A stretch of DNA of 64,000 nucleotides from Phlegmacium glaucopus (lineage: Eukaryota > Basidiomycota > Agaricomycetes > Agaricales > Cortinariaceae). Below, piece after piece: positions 1-12,400 of this stretch. The notes below the pieces were generated by a model. It had not been told where the DNA came from. It was given only the letters and a program-made list of their open reading frames with translations, and did no database searches. The stretch is taken from NCBI GenBank assembly GCA_015039465.1, contig MU130359.1, positions 124,001 through 188,000 of the forward strand, given 5' to 3'. Each line of letters starts with the position of its first letter. Positions within the stretch are counted from its first letter, which is position 1. The position numbers were made by a program, and so were the translations under genes.

Positions 1-1638
1 AACATGCAAGAAGATGGTGGATTTGAAATCAACGGATAAAGTTTTCAAGTCAGCAGCATTTGAACCAACTGAAGAAGAGCTCAGGGAGTATGCTCGTTCC
101 GGGCGGCGTGTAAAGAAAGAGAAAGCAAGCTATCATGCCATAAAAATGCGATCCCCTTCTCCAGTCAGATCCATTTCACCTGCTAGATCCATTCCAGATG
201 TTCTCGATGATTCCGATGACGATCTTCCTGATGTCGCGCACATGCTTGACACTCTTCCAAAGAAACGTAAAGAAAATATGCAACGTAATAAAGCCAAAGT
301 TAGTATTTCCAAATTCCTCATGTGGCAGGGCTTTTCATCCTGACCTCTCCCATTCTGTAGGTGAATATTCTTGATCTTACTCAAGATAACGAGAAAATGT
401 TTACTACTAAACGCATCAAGCGCAAAGCGTATGAAAGCGACTCGGATTTGGATGTCAGTGAAGGATATTTTACACCAGACAAACGTCGGCGAGGTGGAAA
501 TACTAGAGTATCATCGGCGTCCCCTGGCCCTTCCAAAGGAAAAGGAAAAGCCGGTGCATCTAGACCTGATGATGGCCCATCTGATGCTGTCATAGCTACC
601 TGGGGGCGTGGAGACGATGATCTGGAGCCCAGCACCAAGATGTTAGCGTTGATTGATTATCTGAGGGAATGGGACAGCACTGGAGACAAGACCATCTGTT
701 ATTCCCAGTGTATGTCATATTCCGAGTCCACCGACATCATCATCCATTTAACTTCCCTTTCTCTACAGGGACTTCAGTGCTTGATTTGATCGAGACGTTG
801 TTTTCCCGTCATGGCATTCGGTCATTACGATTTGATGGAAAAATGGGCCGGTTTGAAAGAGATGCGACTTTGGCCACCTTCAAGCAGATCGGAGGACCAA
901 AAGTCATTCTGATCAGGTAATGTTAAATCTGCCTATTCATGGCTTATTGTTTAATATGTGATTCCCAGTACCAAGTGTGGCAGCGTCGGGTAAGCATTGT
1001 TAGCAACTATTGATGGGAGCTCGATGATTAATTCTTGCAATCAGATTGAATTTGGTGTCTGCTAATCGCGTCGTCAAGTAGGACTTCTTACTATAGATAA
1101 CCTCAACTGAGCTGATCAGTTTCGATCAGTATGGATCTGTCGTGGAACTATGCCGCTGAATCGCAAGCTTATGATCGGTGAGGAGCTTACCTGTTGTTGG
1201 CAATCGGATATTGATACGCTATCTACGTTAGGTGTCATCGCATTGGACAGGAAAAAACTGTCCATGTCAAACGTTTGGTGGTTGAAAACACCATTGAGGA
1301 GCGGTGCGCTTTCCTTGTTAATTGATTATCTATGTGATTTCACCGACTTCATTGACTCTTAGTATGCTCCTGTTGCAAGACGTTAAAATTGGTACGTGGT
1401 TGCTTTAGCTTCCATCAGTTACCTCCAGCGCTTAGACTAAGCTTTCACAATTTCAGGTTTGGCCGACGCTGCCCTTGGTGAAGGTCAAGGTGCCAAACTT
1501 CACAAACTTAGCGTGAAGGATATCAAATACGTGAGTGGGCCTGGATGTCGTTACACAATGCCACTAACTGTTGGTCGTCAGCTATTTGGAATGGGTCCAA
1601 AGGAGACAAATGGACGGCCTCAGGCAAAGGCTACCTGA
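1..1638 (+). CDS. SNF2-family DNA-dependent ATPase/helicase, C-terminal part (5' end outside window)
   Basis: The gene enters the window already in frame and ends at TGA 1636-1638. I place introns at 299-360, 710-768, 917-968, 990-1044, 1078-1129, 1178-1231, 1304-1362, 1392-1456 and 1531-1581; all are GT-AG and keep the frame. The joined product carries the second RecA lobe of a SNF2 ATPase: SRHGIRSLRFDGKM, then KVILISTKCGSVGLNLV (motif V region), LSWNYAAESQAYDRCHRIGQ (motif VI with the arginine finger) and VVENTIEERML. Before it lies a Ser/Asp/Lys-rich acidic linker. This family moves along DNA and displaces or remodels proteins in the nucleus. The layout resembles the Rad5/Rad16/Uls1-HLTF group, but the deciding N-terminal half and any RING finger are not in view. 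It is convergent with the next gene. Confidence 0.9.
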
Positions 1639-1959
1639 TATTTGTTAATTTAATTGCACGGTCTTTCCTCGGTAATCGCGGAAAGAATCGGTAGTTCGTC
1701 ATAATAAAGTCTATATAGTCCAGTATTCCAAGCTTATTGTATATCATAATTTACAAAGGCAGCTCGTGGCAGGTTACCGGTTGTCCATGAACGAGTACAT
1801 TTAAATATTTATTTTGCCCTGGCAATGATCATAACAGATGTTCTAAGGCCAGCTGCAGATAATCATTTCAGTTCAAATCATCCCTTGTTAAAAACAAATT
1901 CGGATTTTTTACCATTGCCAGTCGAACTCGGGGGTCCTCATAACTCGTAGCTCATCTCA

Positions 1960-2434
1960 TCAGACTCCAAGGTAAAGAACAAGAGGCAACATCAAGAGTG
2001 CCAAGCGTCCGTTCTCGACTATCTTATCGGAAAGGGCGGCACTACTAGTAGTAGTTGCCGGAGCTGTGGTCGAAGTGGTGCCGGTCGCGGTTGATGATGA
2101 ATTGGAACTTGAAGTCGAGGTGGAAGTGGTTGATGTCGAGACTGTGGCAGGGGTGGATGTGGTTGTTGTTTCTAAAGTTGATGATGATGATGATGAGTCG
2201 TCCGACGTGCTTGAGGTAGTCGCAGTCGAGGGCGCTGTAATCGAGATGGGACCAGGCCCAAGGCTGAGACCATAGAATGAATAAGAGTCTCTATGGATCA
2301 TTTCAGGCGACTTACGATGGAACGCCACTTGGCCTTACTCTACTGACCGTAGACGTGTCGGAGGTGCCTTGTGCTAGGACATTGCCAGATAAGATGGAAA
2401 GGATGAAAAAAGCTTGGTAGATTGAAAAACGCAT
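1960..2434 (-). CDS. Small Ser/Thr-rich secreted protein with GPI-type tail
   Basis: Two exons, 2434-2316 and 2263-1960, are joined by a 52-nt GT-AG intron and give about 140 residues. The first exon starts MRFSIYQAFFILSILSGNVLA, a clear signal peptide ending in an Ala-x-Ala-like site. The middle is almost entirely Ser and Thr with a few Asp, as expected for a heavily O-mannosylated wall or surface protein. The C-terminus ends in a hydrophobic stretch (LALLMLPLVLYLGV) preceded by small residues, the usual GPI-attachment pattern. No catalytic domain is visible, so the role is unknown; a cell-surface location is inferred from architecture. The opposite strand is also open because of the repeat-like composition, but has no signal or splice logic. 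It lies tandem to the beta-glucan synthesis gene, 319 bp downstream of it. Confidence 0.75.
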
Positions 2435-2753
2435 AACTGGCTTAGTAGGGGTGGATATGCTCAACAGAGAGGGATGCGGAGCTCTTCTTGGTTGGAGTAA
2501 AGGTTATATACCACCACATAGGTATTTTTATTCCCAGTCCCTAAATGACAATCGTGTACAGGACGGCGATGTATGACCAATATCTAAGATCAAGTATGAT
2601 TAGGCGCAGCATATGTTCTATAAGTAACTGTAGGTATGATGTGAGGTGCGATAAGTCCAATGAATGCCTGTCCATATGAGTTGAAATGTATACCCAGATT
2701 ACGAGCCAAAAGAAAATAATACGAAAAAAATGCTGCGGATCGGTCTAAGAGTG

Positions 2754-5692
2754 TCAACAGCCGCCATTGAGAAGTCGATTCTTGGGCCAAGGCTGTGACG
2801 CATCCTTCCATGTAGTTATATTTGGATTGGTGTAAACGTTTTCATATCTATTGATTGGAGATGCCATTAGCCTAATAGATATATCAGTATATATATAGAT
2901 TGGAAGATGCATACGTTTTGATGTACTCCATTGTTGGATAGTTGGGAGGATCGCAACCAATATTGATCGCGTTCTTTGGTTGATACACCCTGATCCAATC
3001 AATGCTCATTGTCGCCGGGAACGTCAGTTTGTTCAAGTCGACCGGAGCGAAGTTCAAGGAGAAACCAAGATTGGCAATAAGGTACTATATATATATATAT
3101 AATTAGATGAACATATTGCGGACGGAGAGTGAAGGCCATGATAGGATTTTACCATTGGCTCCATCGGGATTGGTCGTGCATGAATCTCTGTTTGTGTATC
3201 TGGTCCCATCCCTGGAGCTCGAAGGGTCCAAACTGCCTTGCCATCGTTAATCCAAGTAATGTAAGCATTATCGAACCTTTAGTTCAATTAAGTTATTAAT
3301 ATCAAGTGAACATATGTCAGACTGTTACCCTGGCTTATACTCGAAACCATAGGTGGCAAAGCATTTCGTCCCAAGCTCATAGCAGTCCTGGTTCGTTAGT
3401 GAGAGGCCGCTTGTTGTTTGCTGATAAACACCTGGTTGGATTGAAGATACGCTCACTACAAAACAAGAACAGGATTAAAATGAGAATAACACACCTCCTT
3501 TGTACGAGTTCAGCATAGTCCCTTCAGTGTCGTATATGATGAGATTGTCGCTTGTGTTCTTCCATATGTACTCCGCCTAAAAACATATATTCAATGCCTC
3601 AATCGAAATACGTAGTAAGGACAGACATTATACGGAGCCCATTGGGCGGACAGAGACACCTGTGGAATCGTTCAAAACATTTCAGAATCATGGAGGGGGT
3701 ACAGACCTTGCCGCCATCTGGATCGACAAGAGCCTCAAATACATCAATTTCTGGAGCTGATCTTCCAACGTATGAGCCGTCAGCCCTCACGGGGCCAGGA
3801 TGAGACTCTCCGGGGCATGTACAAGCAGCTGCAGTGTGCACAATTAGAGTAACCGCAGACGACCAAAGCCGGTGAACTTACACAAACGTTGCCCTGGAAG
3901 ATATGACTGCCACGACAATAAGTCGTTGATTCCGGCCGAGACAGGCAGGGACGACATACCAATGCGCCGCCATTACCTGGATCTCCGTTCTCGAGTGCAG
4001 CTAATGGCGTGGACGTCCCGGGATATGTCTGATTGGGCAATGTCCCCACGTCACATGTGTCATATGAATAGGGCCACTGATATGCGACGTGAGCTAGTCG
4101 CACGAAAGTCGACATGCAAATGAGGTACATACCATGCCATCTAGACTTCCTCCATAGCCAGCACGTCCTTGTACGCGTAGATAAATCTTCAATCCGGAGG
4201 CACGAAGGTGGCAACGTACCAAGATTTCCCATAGCCCACCTGTGCAAGATAAGATCCTATAAGAAATATCCATTATTGACAGACACGGTAGGACTCACAC
4301 AGCTGGCCACAACCCGCTATAATCGAAATAAAATGGTCAGATATCTTTCATGCTAGGTTCTTGAAGACAATGGAACACCGACCTGACTTTGTTTGAGCCA
4401 GGAAGTGTTACAGAAGCTGAGAATGCAATATTCGAAATTAACCTGACGTATAGGACATGACCAAGTATCGATTTGTACCTTCGAGAAGTCCTCCAGTAAA
4501 ACAAAATTTATTCCTAGATAAACAATGAACAATTTCAACCTCGTGCTCTGTAGACGGAAATACGAATTGTACCATGATTGAATCTTAGAAACAGAAGGGC
4601 TAGAGCGTTTAAAAGAAGCACAAGTTACAGATAGCAACATACCATTCCAGAACGGTAGTTTAAATTGTGGTTATTCAGCGGATTGGCAACGTTCTCCAGC
4701 GTCAACCGTAATGAACCGCCTCGCGTCGTTGCTTAAAAGGAGGTACATAAGAATCGAATCAAAGTCAATAACGAGAACTTGACCTACGTTGATTAACATC
4801 ATACCATTCTAAATCGTTCTAGACACAAAGCGTATCCTCAGCATCCAAACGAAAAAAATAAAAATACAAAAATAGTTACAGTTCCCCAATAGTGGAAATC
4901 AACGGCCTCCCAGAAAGGATCGTCCCCAGGGTAAAAAGTGCGACCATCGGTGTTGAATTCATCTGAGAATACTAGAGCGAAGTCTTCGCCCGACGTATAG
5001 GACTTCTTGGTCATGGCTGAAGCTGGTGTATCGCGATCGATGAGACCATAGTTTCCTGTAAAATTTGGCACTTGACCCGTGGCATTGGTTCCTCCAAGGT
5101 TAAAACCCCCCTGGTTTGTTTGCTTCTTAGCCACCAAGAAATGGGTCAAGAGAGGAAACCCTGTAGCAAAGACGCTAAGTATCTGTCATTGCAGAAAAAA
5201 ATGGGATGAACATCCACCTACCAGCACTACATTACATCAAAGTAACCAGCAGATTGAGTTTCCTAAACCACATAAGAAGCAAAAAAAAAAACCCGTACAA
5301 GAGCATCAAGATACCTCCACCTAGAAATAAAAGGCACCCAAGGTTGGCGATTCCACGAACCGTAAAGATGTGGCCACCCCTGTCGATGTCTCTGTCTCGT
5401 AACGGGTCAGGATTGTGTAGATAGTCATCAGGTTCTACGGCGTCAATAGAAAGTGGCATGCCCCATGACTTGGGTGACGGTGCCAATGAGTACTGTCCAG
5501 TGTACTTGTGAGCGAAGTATTAATACGTGGAGAAGTACAGCACACCTTTTGAGCAATTGAGTTCTAGGTTCAACGAAAATTAAGTTATTAATTCAAAGTA
5601 GGAAGAAAATCGTCTCCAACCTGGTAGGCATTGCCGTCTTGGAGCGGTAGTAGGAGACTGGTGGCTGAGGCTGATGACTGCAAGTCGCTCAT
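2754..5692 (-). CDS. KRE6: Beta-1,6-glucan synthesis-associated protein, KRE6/SKN1 type (GH16 fold)
   Basis: A many-exon minus-strand gene runs from ATG 5690-5692 to TGA 2754-2756. The order is that of Kre6/Skn1: a cytoplasmic head (SDLQSSASATSLLL, later MPLSIDAVEPDDYLHNPDPL), one membrane segment (LFLGGGILMLLYGFFFLL), then a luminal GH16-like domain. That domain opens with FALVFSDEFNTDGRTFYPGD, carries the catalytic-type motif APEIDVFEALVDPDGGKV (Glu-x-Asp-x-x-Glu), YLIANLGFSLNF and MSIDWIRVYQP, and ends YTNPNITTWKDASQPWPKNR. Fungal Kre6 proteins are type II membrane proteins of the ER/Golgi/plasma membrane needed for beta-1,6-glucan in the wall. Exact splice sites of the middle exons (3100-4850) were not all resolved. 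The gene abuts the repeat island on its 5' side. Confidence 0.9.
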
Positions 5693-6566
5693 GATATAGT
5701 TCGAGGACGAATGAAGGAAAAGGTGGTTGTGAATTGAAATAAATGAGTGACAGCTGGATAAGTTTGAAGGGGAAGTGAATAAAATACTATAAAATACTCA
5801 ACGCAAGTCGACACGAGTAGTCAAGAACTCTGTAATAGAAGCTCGGTAAGTATTTTGGAAGGGTTCTGGGTCCGGGCCGAGCCGAATTCAAGGAACGCCC
5901 AACTGTCTGGTCATCATTAGTCGATGATGGATGACCAAATGTTCCCTACTACATATATGATATGAGCAAAGCACAAAATACTCACTTTGAGTTCCAAACA
6001 CGTCTTGTCGTTATACTGGTCTACTCCACACTCAGACTGCTCACGTATGTGCGTCTATTAGTAGACCTATCACTCGTAACGATCTTCGCTTTTGTTTTGC
6101 TGCCCGATTCTCGGACAACGATGGTGATCTTTGGTAGGGCCATACGATGCCGAAACGTATGGTTGAAGTAGATCCCACTCGTCAGTATCACCTTTTTTGG
6201 TTCGTCCATCATAGCTTTTCGACAAGTAGACGAGATCAGGAAAAACTTTGGCCGCCCGTCTCGATTTCCCTTGACTTCAGACATACAATTGTAGTAGCAC
6301 TCTGGACGGCCTTTTTCCGATGATGCAGTTAAATAATACAGCGCAGGACTTCTGAACCTTTCTCCTCTCTTCCAACCCCGAATAAATCAGGCATCAAGAT
6401 AACTTTGTGTGCGTCGTCGATGTGATAAGTTGTGTGACGGAGAATTGAAATCAGTCCCGGCTCAGCAATGATGATAATCACATGACCGCGTAAGTTACAT
6501 AATTTAAATAATAAACAAAGGATGTCAGATGTCATAGCAAAGTTCACAGGCCATAATGTCATATCC
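5693..6566. other. Intergenic: KRE6 promoter side and spacer
   Basis: No coding sequence can be supported here. The first few hundred bases presumably hold the KRE6 promoter and 5' UTR. The rest is AT-rich spacer with short chance open frames that have no splice logic, composition bias or motif. Confidence 0.5.
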
Positions 6567-7084
6567 ATTAATAAAAACCTTGTAATCACCTAAAATGATT
6601 GATCAATAATAGCCACTAATTCCTTGTGATATATAATTTATATATCTTGCTATGATTGATTAATAAATACTGCTGGTTCTTTTCTACAAAACTTAAGTAT
6701 AAAACATTTATACATCAAATTATACATCATGATACCTCCCTAACCTCCTAAACTAAATCCTAACATAAGCCCTAACATAGACCCTAAATGAACCCTAAAT
6801 GAACCCTAACCTAACCATCACACAGAGAGGCCATAAAATGACCTCTCAGAAATGAGCTAAAATGCAAACAGAGCCATAATCATTATTGTGTGAATAAAAA
6901 AGAAGGGAGGGATAATAGAAGGGTACAAATAATTAAGTTTTATAGAACAAATTAAAATTTATAGAACCAGCAGCATTTATTAATTAAGCATAGGAAGTAT
7001 TGTTGTAAGATGTATAAATTATATATCACAAGGAATTAGTGGCCATTATTGATCATTTGAGGCAATTACAAGGTTTTTATTAAT
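6567..7084. mobile_element. Non-autonomous TIR/fold-back element with CCCTAA-like core
   Basis: The ends are long imperfect inverted repeats. The left arm begins ATTAATAAAAACCTTGTAAT (6567) and the right arm ends in its complement (7084). Matching continues for about 85 bp, including CCACTAATTCCTTGTGATAT and its complement. A weaker inner match (AATAAATACTGCTGGTTCT against its complement near 6970-6990) extends the arms further. The palindromic ATTAAT at both ends could contain a TTAA or TA target duplication. There is no coding capacity. The core (6742-6815) contains repeated CCCTAA-type motifs. Family unknown; a MITE is the simplest reading. Confidence 0.7.
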
Positions 7085-7558
7085 CAACATGCCAAACTGT
7101 GGTGAAGTTCATGGGCTTTTTCTTGTTAAATCTGTGCTATATAAAATCACACATATTTACAGCGAACAATGGTGACAATCATGGTGTTTCCGTATTTGGG
7201 CGCTTATGGGTTTTGTAGCGCATTTGCTTGATAACAATTTCCTTTTTAAGAATTTCTATTTAAGGCAATGTGAGATGGATGATTTATTTGTGGGTGAAAC
7301 TATGGAAGAACTCAATGAGAATTTATTTGGAAATTCTGAAATTCTGTAGATAGGATCTTGCGATATATTCTAATAAATTGCTTGGAGCATGTTTTGAGAT
7401 TTTGGCCTTGTAATAAGTACCACTGTTTCTCTGTGAAAGATTGCTATTTTTGAACACAAAATGGTCACAGCCCTATGGCTGACCATAGTTGATTTTGCCT
7501 CTCTACTGCACACTTTATCTTCTGCAACTGTAATAGGAGGTGCAGTTTAGTTTTTTTA
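7085..7558. other. Spacer between TIR element and chromovirus
   Basis: AT-rich sequence with no supported gene. It ends in the ACAAC copy (7559-7563) duplicated by insertion of the chromovirus. Confidence 0.5.
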
Positions 7559-7563
7559 ACAAC

Positions 7564-8124
7564 TGTTACATTCCATTATACGTTACTCCGGTCCGGCTCC
7601 GTCGGAGCTGTTTCCGGTAGTCCGTACTCCATACAGTGCCTTCCCTTATATCCCAAACTACTCTTCCTATGTTCAACTCCGAGACTTCTCCGTGTCATTC
7701 CGGTTCCTCCGTCTATACTCCAAGCCCGTTATCACTTCTTTGCCACTACCACTATTCTTTGTCATCATCCTTCCCACCATCAGTCAGCATACCCACCATG
7801 GATTATTCACCCAAGAATGCAGGACCTTTCCGGGAGCAGAACGCAGCACTTATATTTATCTCTTATATTTTGGTTGCTATTCCTTTATTTATTTAAGTAC
7901 TCGAAACTTGTATGTTTTCCCGCAGTTCGAATATCAACTTAGTTTCCACCTCTTGTTTTTCCTCTAAGTCACTGAGGTCTCCCGACTTGTTACTTTCTTC
8001 TTCTGTTCCGAAATCAGGACACCTTAGGAGCTGGGCGGCACAGCACACACGCTGAGGCCAACGTCCTTTCCGGGTTACTGTTCCGGAGTAACTCCGACGT
8101 GACTTCCTTGCTTTAAACTTAACA
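7564..8124 (+). repeat. 5' LTR of chromovirus (561 bp)
   Basis: Direct copy of 14446-15017, starting TGTTACA and ending TTAACA. Compared by eye with the 3' LTR it has 13 substitutions and lacks an 11-bp piece. Eleven of the substitutions are CpG transitions. Confidence 0.95.
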
Positions 8125-8151
8125 GTATATTCGAACTGCTCACCCACTCCT

Positions 8152-9340
8152 ATGCTAACTCGTTCCAAAACTTCCAAAACTCAATTACCGATACAACAAA
8201 ACATGTCCCACAAAAATACTCCTACCAGGCAGACTCCCATTCCCGATGTAGTCGAAGAGGCTAGTCTTATCAACGAACCTCGGATGGCTACGGACAAAGT
8301 TGAGTCTCCATCTATTCATATCAATGAACTTGTTTCCGCTTTAAATTCCCTTGGGAAATCCTCAGCCAAGTCTGATTTGGCTGGCAGACTTAGAGAGCCC
8401 GAACCCTTCACGGGTAAGGATCCTAAGAAACTGAAAGCTTTTCTTTTCCAGTGCAAGCTCTATTTCCGGAGCTCTTCCAACACATTCCGAGATGACTCCA
8501 AGCGAGTGACATTTGCTTTGTCCTATCTCTGGGACGTTGCTCAGGAATGGTTTGAACCTGGAATTTCCGGTCTCACCGACGAGCCTCCGTCTTGGCTTGA
8601 AGATTGGGATCTCTTCGTCAGCGAACTTCAGTCCAACTTTGGTCCTTACGACGAGTCCGCCGACATAGAACACGAACTCACCAATCTCCGAATGAAGGAC
8701 GGCCAACGTATCTCCGATTACTGATTACTTAGTCCGGTTTAACTCCTTGGCAGTCTGCTGTACTTGGGGCAAGCCTGCTCTGAGGTATAGGTTTTACGAA
8801 GGTTTACCTTCCCGAATCAAGGATGAAATCAGCAAAGGTGATGGCAAGCCCCGGTCTTTAACCGCGATGCATCAAAAAGCTCAAAACGCCGATGCTCGCT
8901 ACTGGGAACGTATGCAAGAACGTTCTCAGGAATCCGCTCCGCAGCAACGCCAAAACCCTCCAAAGGGTCCTACCCCTTCTTCATCCTCCTCTGTACCCTC
9001 TTCTTCCAACCCTTCTTCCAGTTCCGGTAAACAGTCTCGGCCTTCGGATCAAAAATCCGTTAAGCCCGCAGACTCCGGTAAGGTTTCATCTTCCACTCCT
9101 CCTAAACCTAATCTAGAAGGCAAGCTGGACTCGCGGGGTAGACTTACCCAGCAAGAAAGGCAACGCCGGATGGATAATAAACTTTGTCTTTTCTGTGGCA
9201 AGCCGGGACATCGCATTCCTGACTGTAACCTTGCCAAGGCAAGCTCCGCTAAAGGCCAAGCCTCTACCGTTTCTGATTCCGTTTCCGAGTTCGCTCCGGC
9301 TAAGCCAAAGGACTCCGGTTCAGAAAAAAAAAAAGACTAA
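8152..9340 (+). pseudogene. Chromovirus gag, interrupted
   Basis: The reading frame opens at ATG 8152 and gives a capsid-like region (PFTGKDPKKLKAFLFQCKLY, then DVAQEWFEPGI) typical of the Ty3/gypsy gag family, which forms the particle shell. It stops at TGA 8722-8724. The break is a 7-bp tandem duplication, GATTACT at 8716-8722 repeated at 8723-8729. After it, the same protein continues in another frame from about 8730 (LVRFNSLAV...) through a Ser/Pro-rich linker to the nucleic-acid-binding zinc knuckle CLFCGKPGHRIPDC (C-x2-C-x4-H-x4-C, about 9184-9225). The frame ends at TAA 9338-9340, just after a run of A residues (9327-9338 region). A neighbouring frame continues TKQFTGLSTDGELREAL, so an A-run length change probably caused a second break. 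Confidence 0.9.
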
Positions 9341-9459
9341 GCAATTCACTGGACTCAGCACAGACGGTGAATTGCGAGAAGCCCTGTGCTGAGCTTGTTG
9401 CAGTTCTAAATGCAATAATATCTCCAAAAACCTGAGCAGTCTTTGTTTCTCTTCTTTGT

Positions 9460-12400
9460 GTTCAATTTCCGAATGTCGATTTTTCCGCTTTCATTGACAG
9501 TGGTTCCACTCACTGTTTCATGGATGAGCATTATGCGAAGTCCAATGATTTTCCTATTTTTCCTATTACTCCTATGATTCTCCGTCTCATCGATGGTTCT
9601 TCTCCGGGCATGATCACCCATGCTACCATTGTTTCCGTTCAGTTCTCATGTGGTACCGTCCACAAAATCTGATTCTTACTAACCAAACTGGATTCCGATT
9701 TTCCTGCTGTACTCGGGCTTGACTGGCTCACCCAACTTAATCCGTTGATTTACTGGCGATATCAGTGATTACTATCCGAGACCGGATAGATCCTTCCAGT
9801 TCCCGCTTTGACCGTTTAGGCCAAGGCACCCATTCAGGTATCTGAGATTATGAATCAGGTCGGATACGGTTTCCGCAGAGTGTCGAAGTGTTGTAAAAGC
9901 TTGCGAGACTATTGGAACCATGTGCTGATATTCTGTTTTTGTTCCGTAACCATTGACTGCTCCTAACATTTCCGTTGATTGTCTGGGATAGCAGCTTTCA
10001 TATAGTTCCATCCATTCCGAAGGAGCCCAATGCTACTCCATTTCCGTTCACGATCCAGTCGAGGCTTCTGGCCGTTCCGCCTCAGCCTCCGCTACACCTT
10101 CCGATTCCAATCTGGACGGTGTTCCGGAAATATACCACAAATTTTCGGACGTCTTTTCCAAAGGCAAGGCTAACACTCTAGCGGACCATCAGGAGTATGA
10201 CCTAAAAATCGAAATCGATGAGTCTGCTAAGCCCCCTTTGGGTCCGATTTATCCCCTTTCCGAATCCGAGTTAGGAACACTCCGAGAATTCATTGACGAG
10301 CACCTAAACATGGGTTTCATCCGTCCCTCTAAGTCTCCCTTCGGAGCACCTGTCCTGTTTATCAAGAAGAAGGACGGGTCACTCCTGCTTTGCGTCGACT
10401 TCCTAAAACTCAACGCCATCACTCGGAAAGACAAGTATCCCTTACCCCTTGTTTCCGACTTACTTGATGCTCCGCGCAAATCCGGAATATTCACTAAAAT
10501 CGATTTAAAGCATGCCTACCATCTCGTCCGGATCGCTGCCGGAGACGAATGGAAGACTGCTTTTCGTACCCACTATGGCTCTTTCGAATGGCTCGTCATG
10601 CCGTTCGGACTTACCAATGCCCCTGGCGGTTTTCAACGCTTCCTTAACACCATTTTTGCTGACCTTTTAGATGTGTTCGTAATCATCTATCTGGACGACA
10701 TCCTCATTTTCTCCATCAACAAAAAAGATCACATCAAACATGTCTCCGAAGTCCTCCGACGGCTCCGAGATAATAATCTTTTCGCCAATGGTAAGAAATG
10801 TGTTTTCCACTCCGATTCCGTCGAGTACCTGGGTCACATGATCGGTCCTGATGGCCTTTCTATGGATCCGGCGAAAGTCCAAGTCATTCAAGACTGGCCG
10901 GAACCTCGGAAAGTCAAAGATGTCCAATCCTTCCTCGGTTTTGCTAATTTTTACAGGCGTTTCATCCACAACTACTCCGATATTGTGGTTCCGTTGACTC
11001 GTCTTACCTGGAAAAATATTCCGTGGGTTTTTGATGACAGTTGTCGCCTTGCTTTTAAGACTCTCAAGGAGGCTTTTATTTCCGCTCTGGTGTTAACACA
11101 CTGGAAGCCTAACTGTCCTATCATTGTGGAAACTGACGCATCCGACTACGCTTTAGCAGCTATTCTTTCCATCCGTGATTCCGATGGAGAAATCCATCCT
11201 GTCATGTATCGTTCTCGTACCTTTTCTGGTGCAGAATTGAATTACGACATTCACGATAAGGAACTCCTTGCCATTTTCGAAGCTTTCAAAGCTTGGCGTC
11301 ACTACCTTGAAGGTGCTAGTTTCCCAATTGATGTGGTTACTGACCATAAAAATCTAGAGTACTTCGCGACCACCAAAATCTTATCCCGGCGTCAAGCCCA
11401 GTGGTCCAAGTACCTTTCCGCATTCAACATGGTTATCAGATTTCGCCCAGGCCATCTCGGAACAAAGCCGGACGCGCTTACTCGTCGTCCTGACCTCTAT
11501 CTAAAGGAGGGAGGGAAAGATTACGGTGAAGTCAATCCACACAATTTTAAACCTATCTTTTCTTCTGAACAACTTTCCGCTTCACTCTGAGCTACTTCAT
11601 TACTCCCTACCGTACTCCGTGGTATCTTTACCATGGATGTCGAAGAGCTCAACAAGGGGATCCTTTCCGCTCTTCCCACGGATCCCCTTGCACAGTCCTA
11701 CTTATTGGATCTAGACAATCCGAAGTATGCTAGATGGTCTAAGGACTCTTCCGGATTCGTCCGGATTGATCAACGGATCTATGTTCCAGATTCCGGAGAT
11801 CTTCGTCTCCATGTCCTTCATTATTATCATGACCATCCTGTCTCCGGACATTCCGGTGTCAATAGGACTCTTGCGGTTATCCGTCGAGAGTACACTTGGC
11901 CCAGTATCCGTGTTTTTGTCACTGATTATTGTAGGACTTGCACCACCTGTTCTCGGTCCAAAGCCAAACATCATAAACCATACGGCTTACTCCGACAACT
12001 CCCTGTTCCGTCCCGTCCTTGGGACTCCATCTCCATGGATTTCATTGAACACCTTCCGGACTCCGAAGGTTTCACTGCGGTCTTAGTCGTAGTAGACTGA
12101 TTCACAAAACAATCCATTTTCATCCCCACATACGACACCATCACTTCCGCTCAACTTGCTGAACTATTTGTCATCCACGTGTTTTCCAAGCACGGTGTTC
12201 CGTCCCATGTAACTTCCGATTGTGGTTCCGAGTTTGTATCTCACTTCTTCAGATCCCTCGGAAAAGCCCTCAACATGAAGCTGCACTTTACCTCCGGATA
12301 CCACCCGGAAGGTGACGGACAAACGGAACGCGTCAACCAAACCTTGGAACAATACATCCACATCTACTGCAATTATCAGCAAGACAACTGGAGTTCACTT

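Noticed and set aside
2066..2275. Plus-strand Val/Glu/Asp-rich open frame
   Set aside because: Mirror of the Ser/Thr-rich GPI protein on the minus strand; no signal, no partner exons.
2590..2811. Minus-strand open frame just after KRE6
   Set aside because: It overlaps the last KRE6 exon in another frame and has no start context or motif; the KRE6 C-terminus clearly ends at 2754.
9772..10011. Minus-strand open frame inside pol
   Set aside because: Shadow in the decayed protease-RT linker region of the chromovirus.
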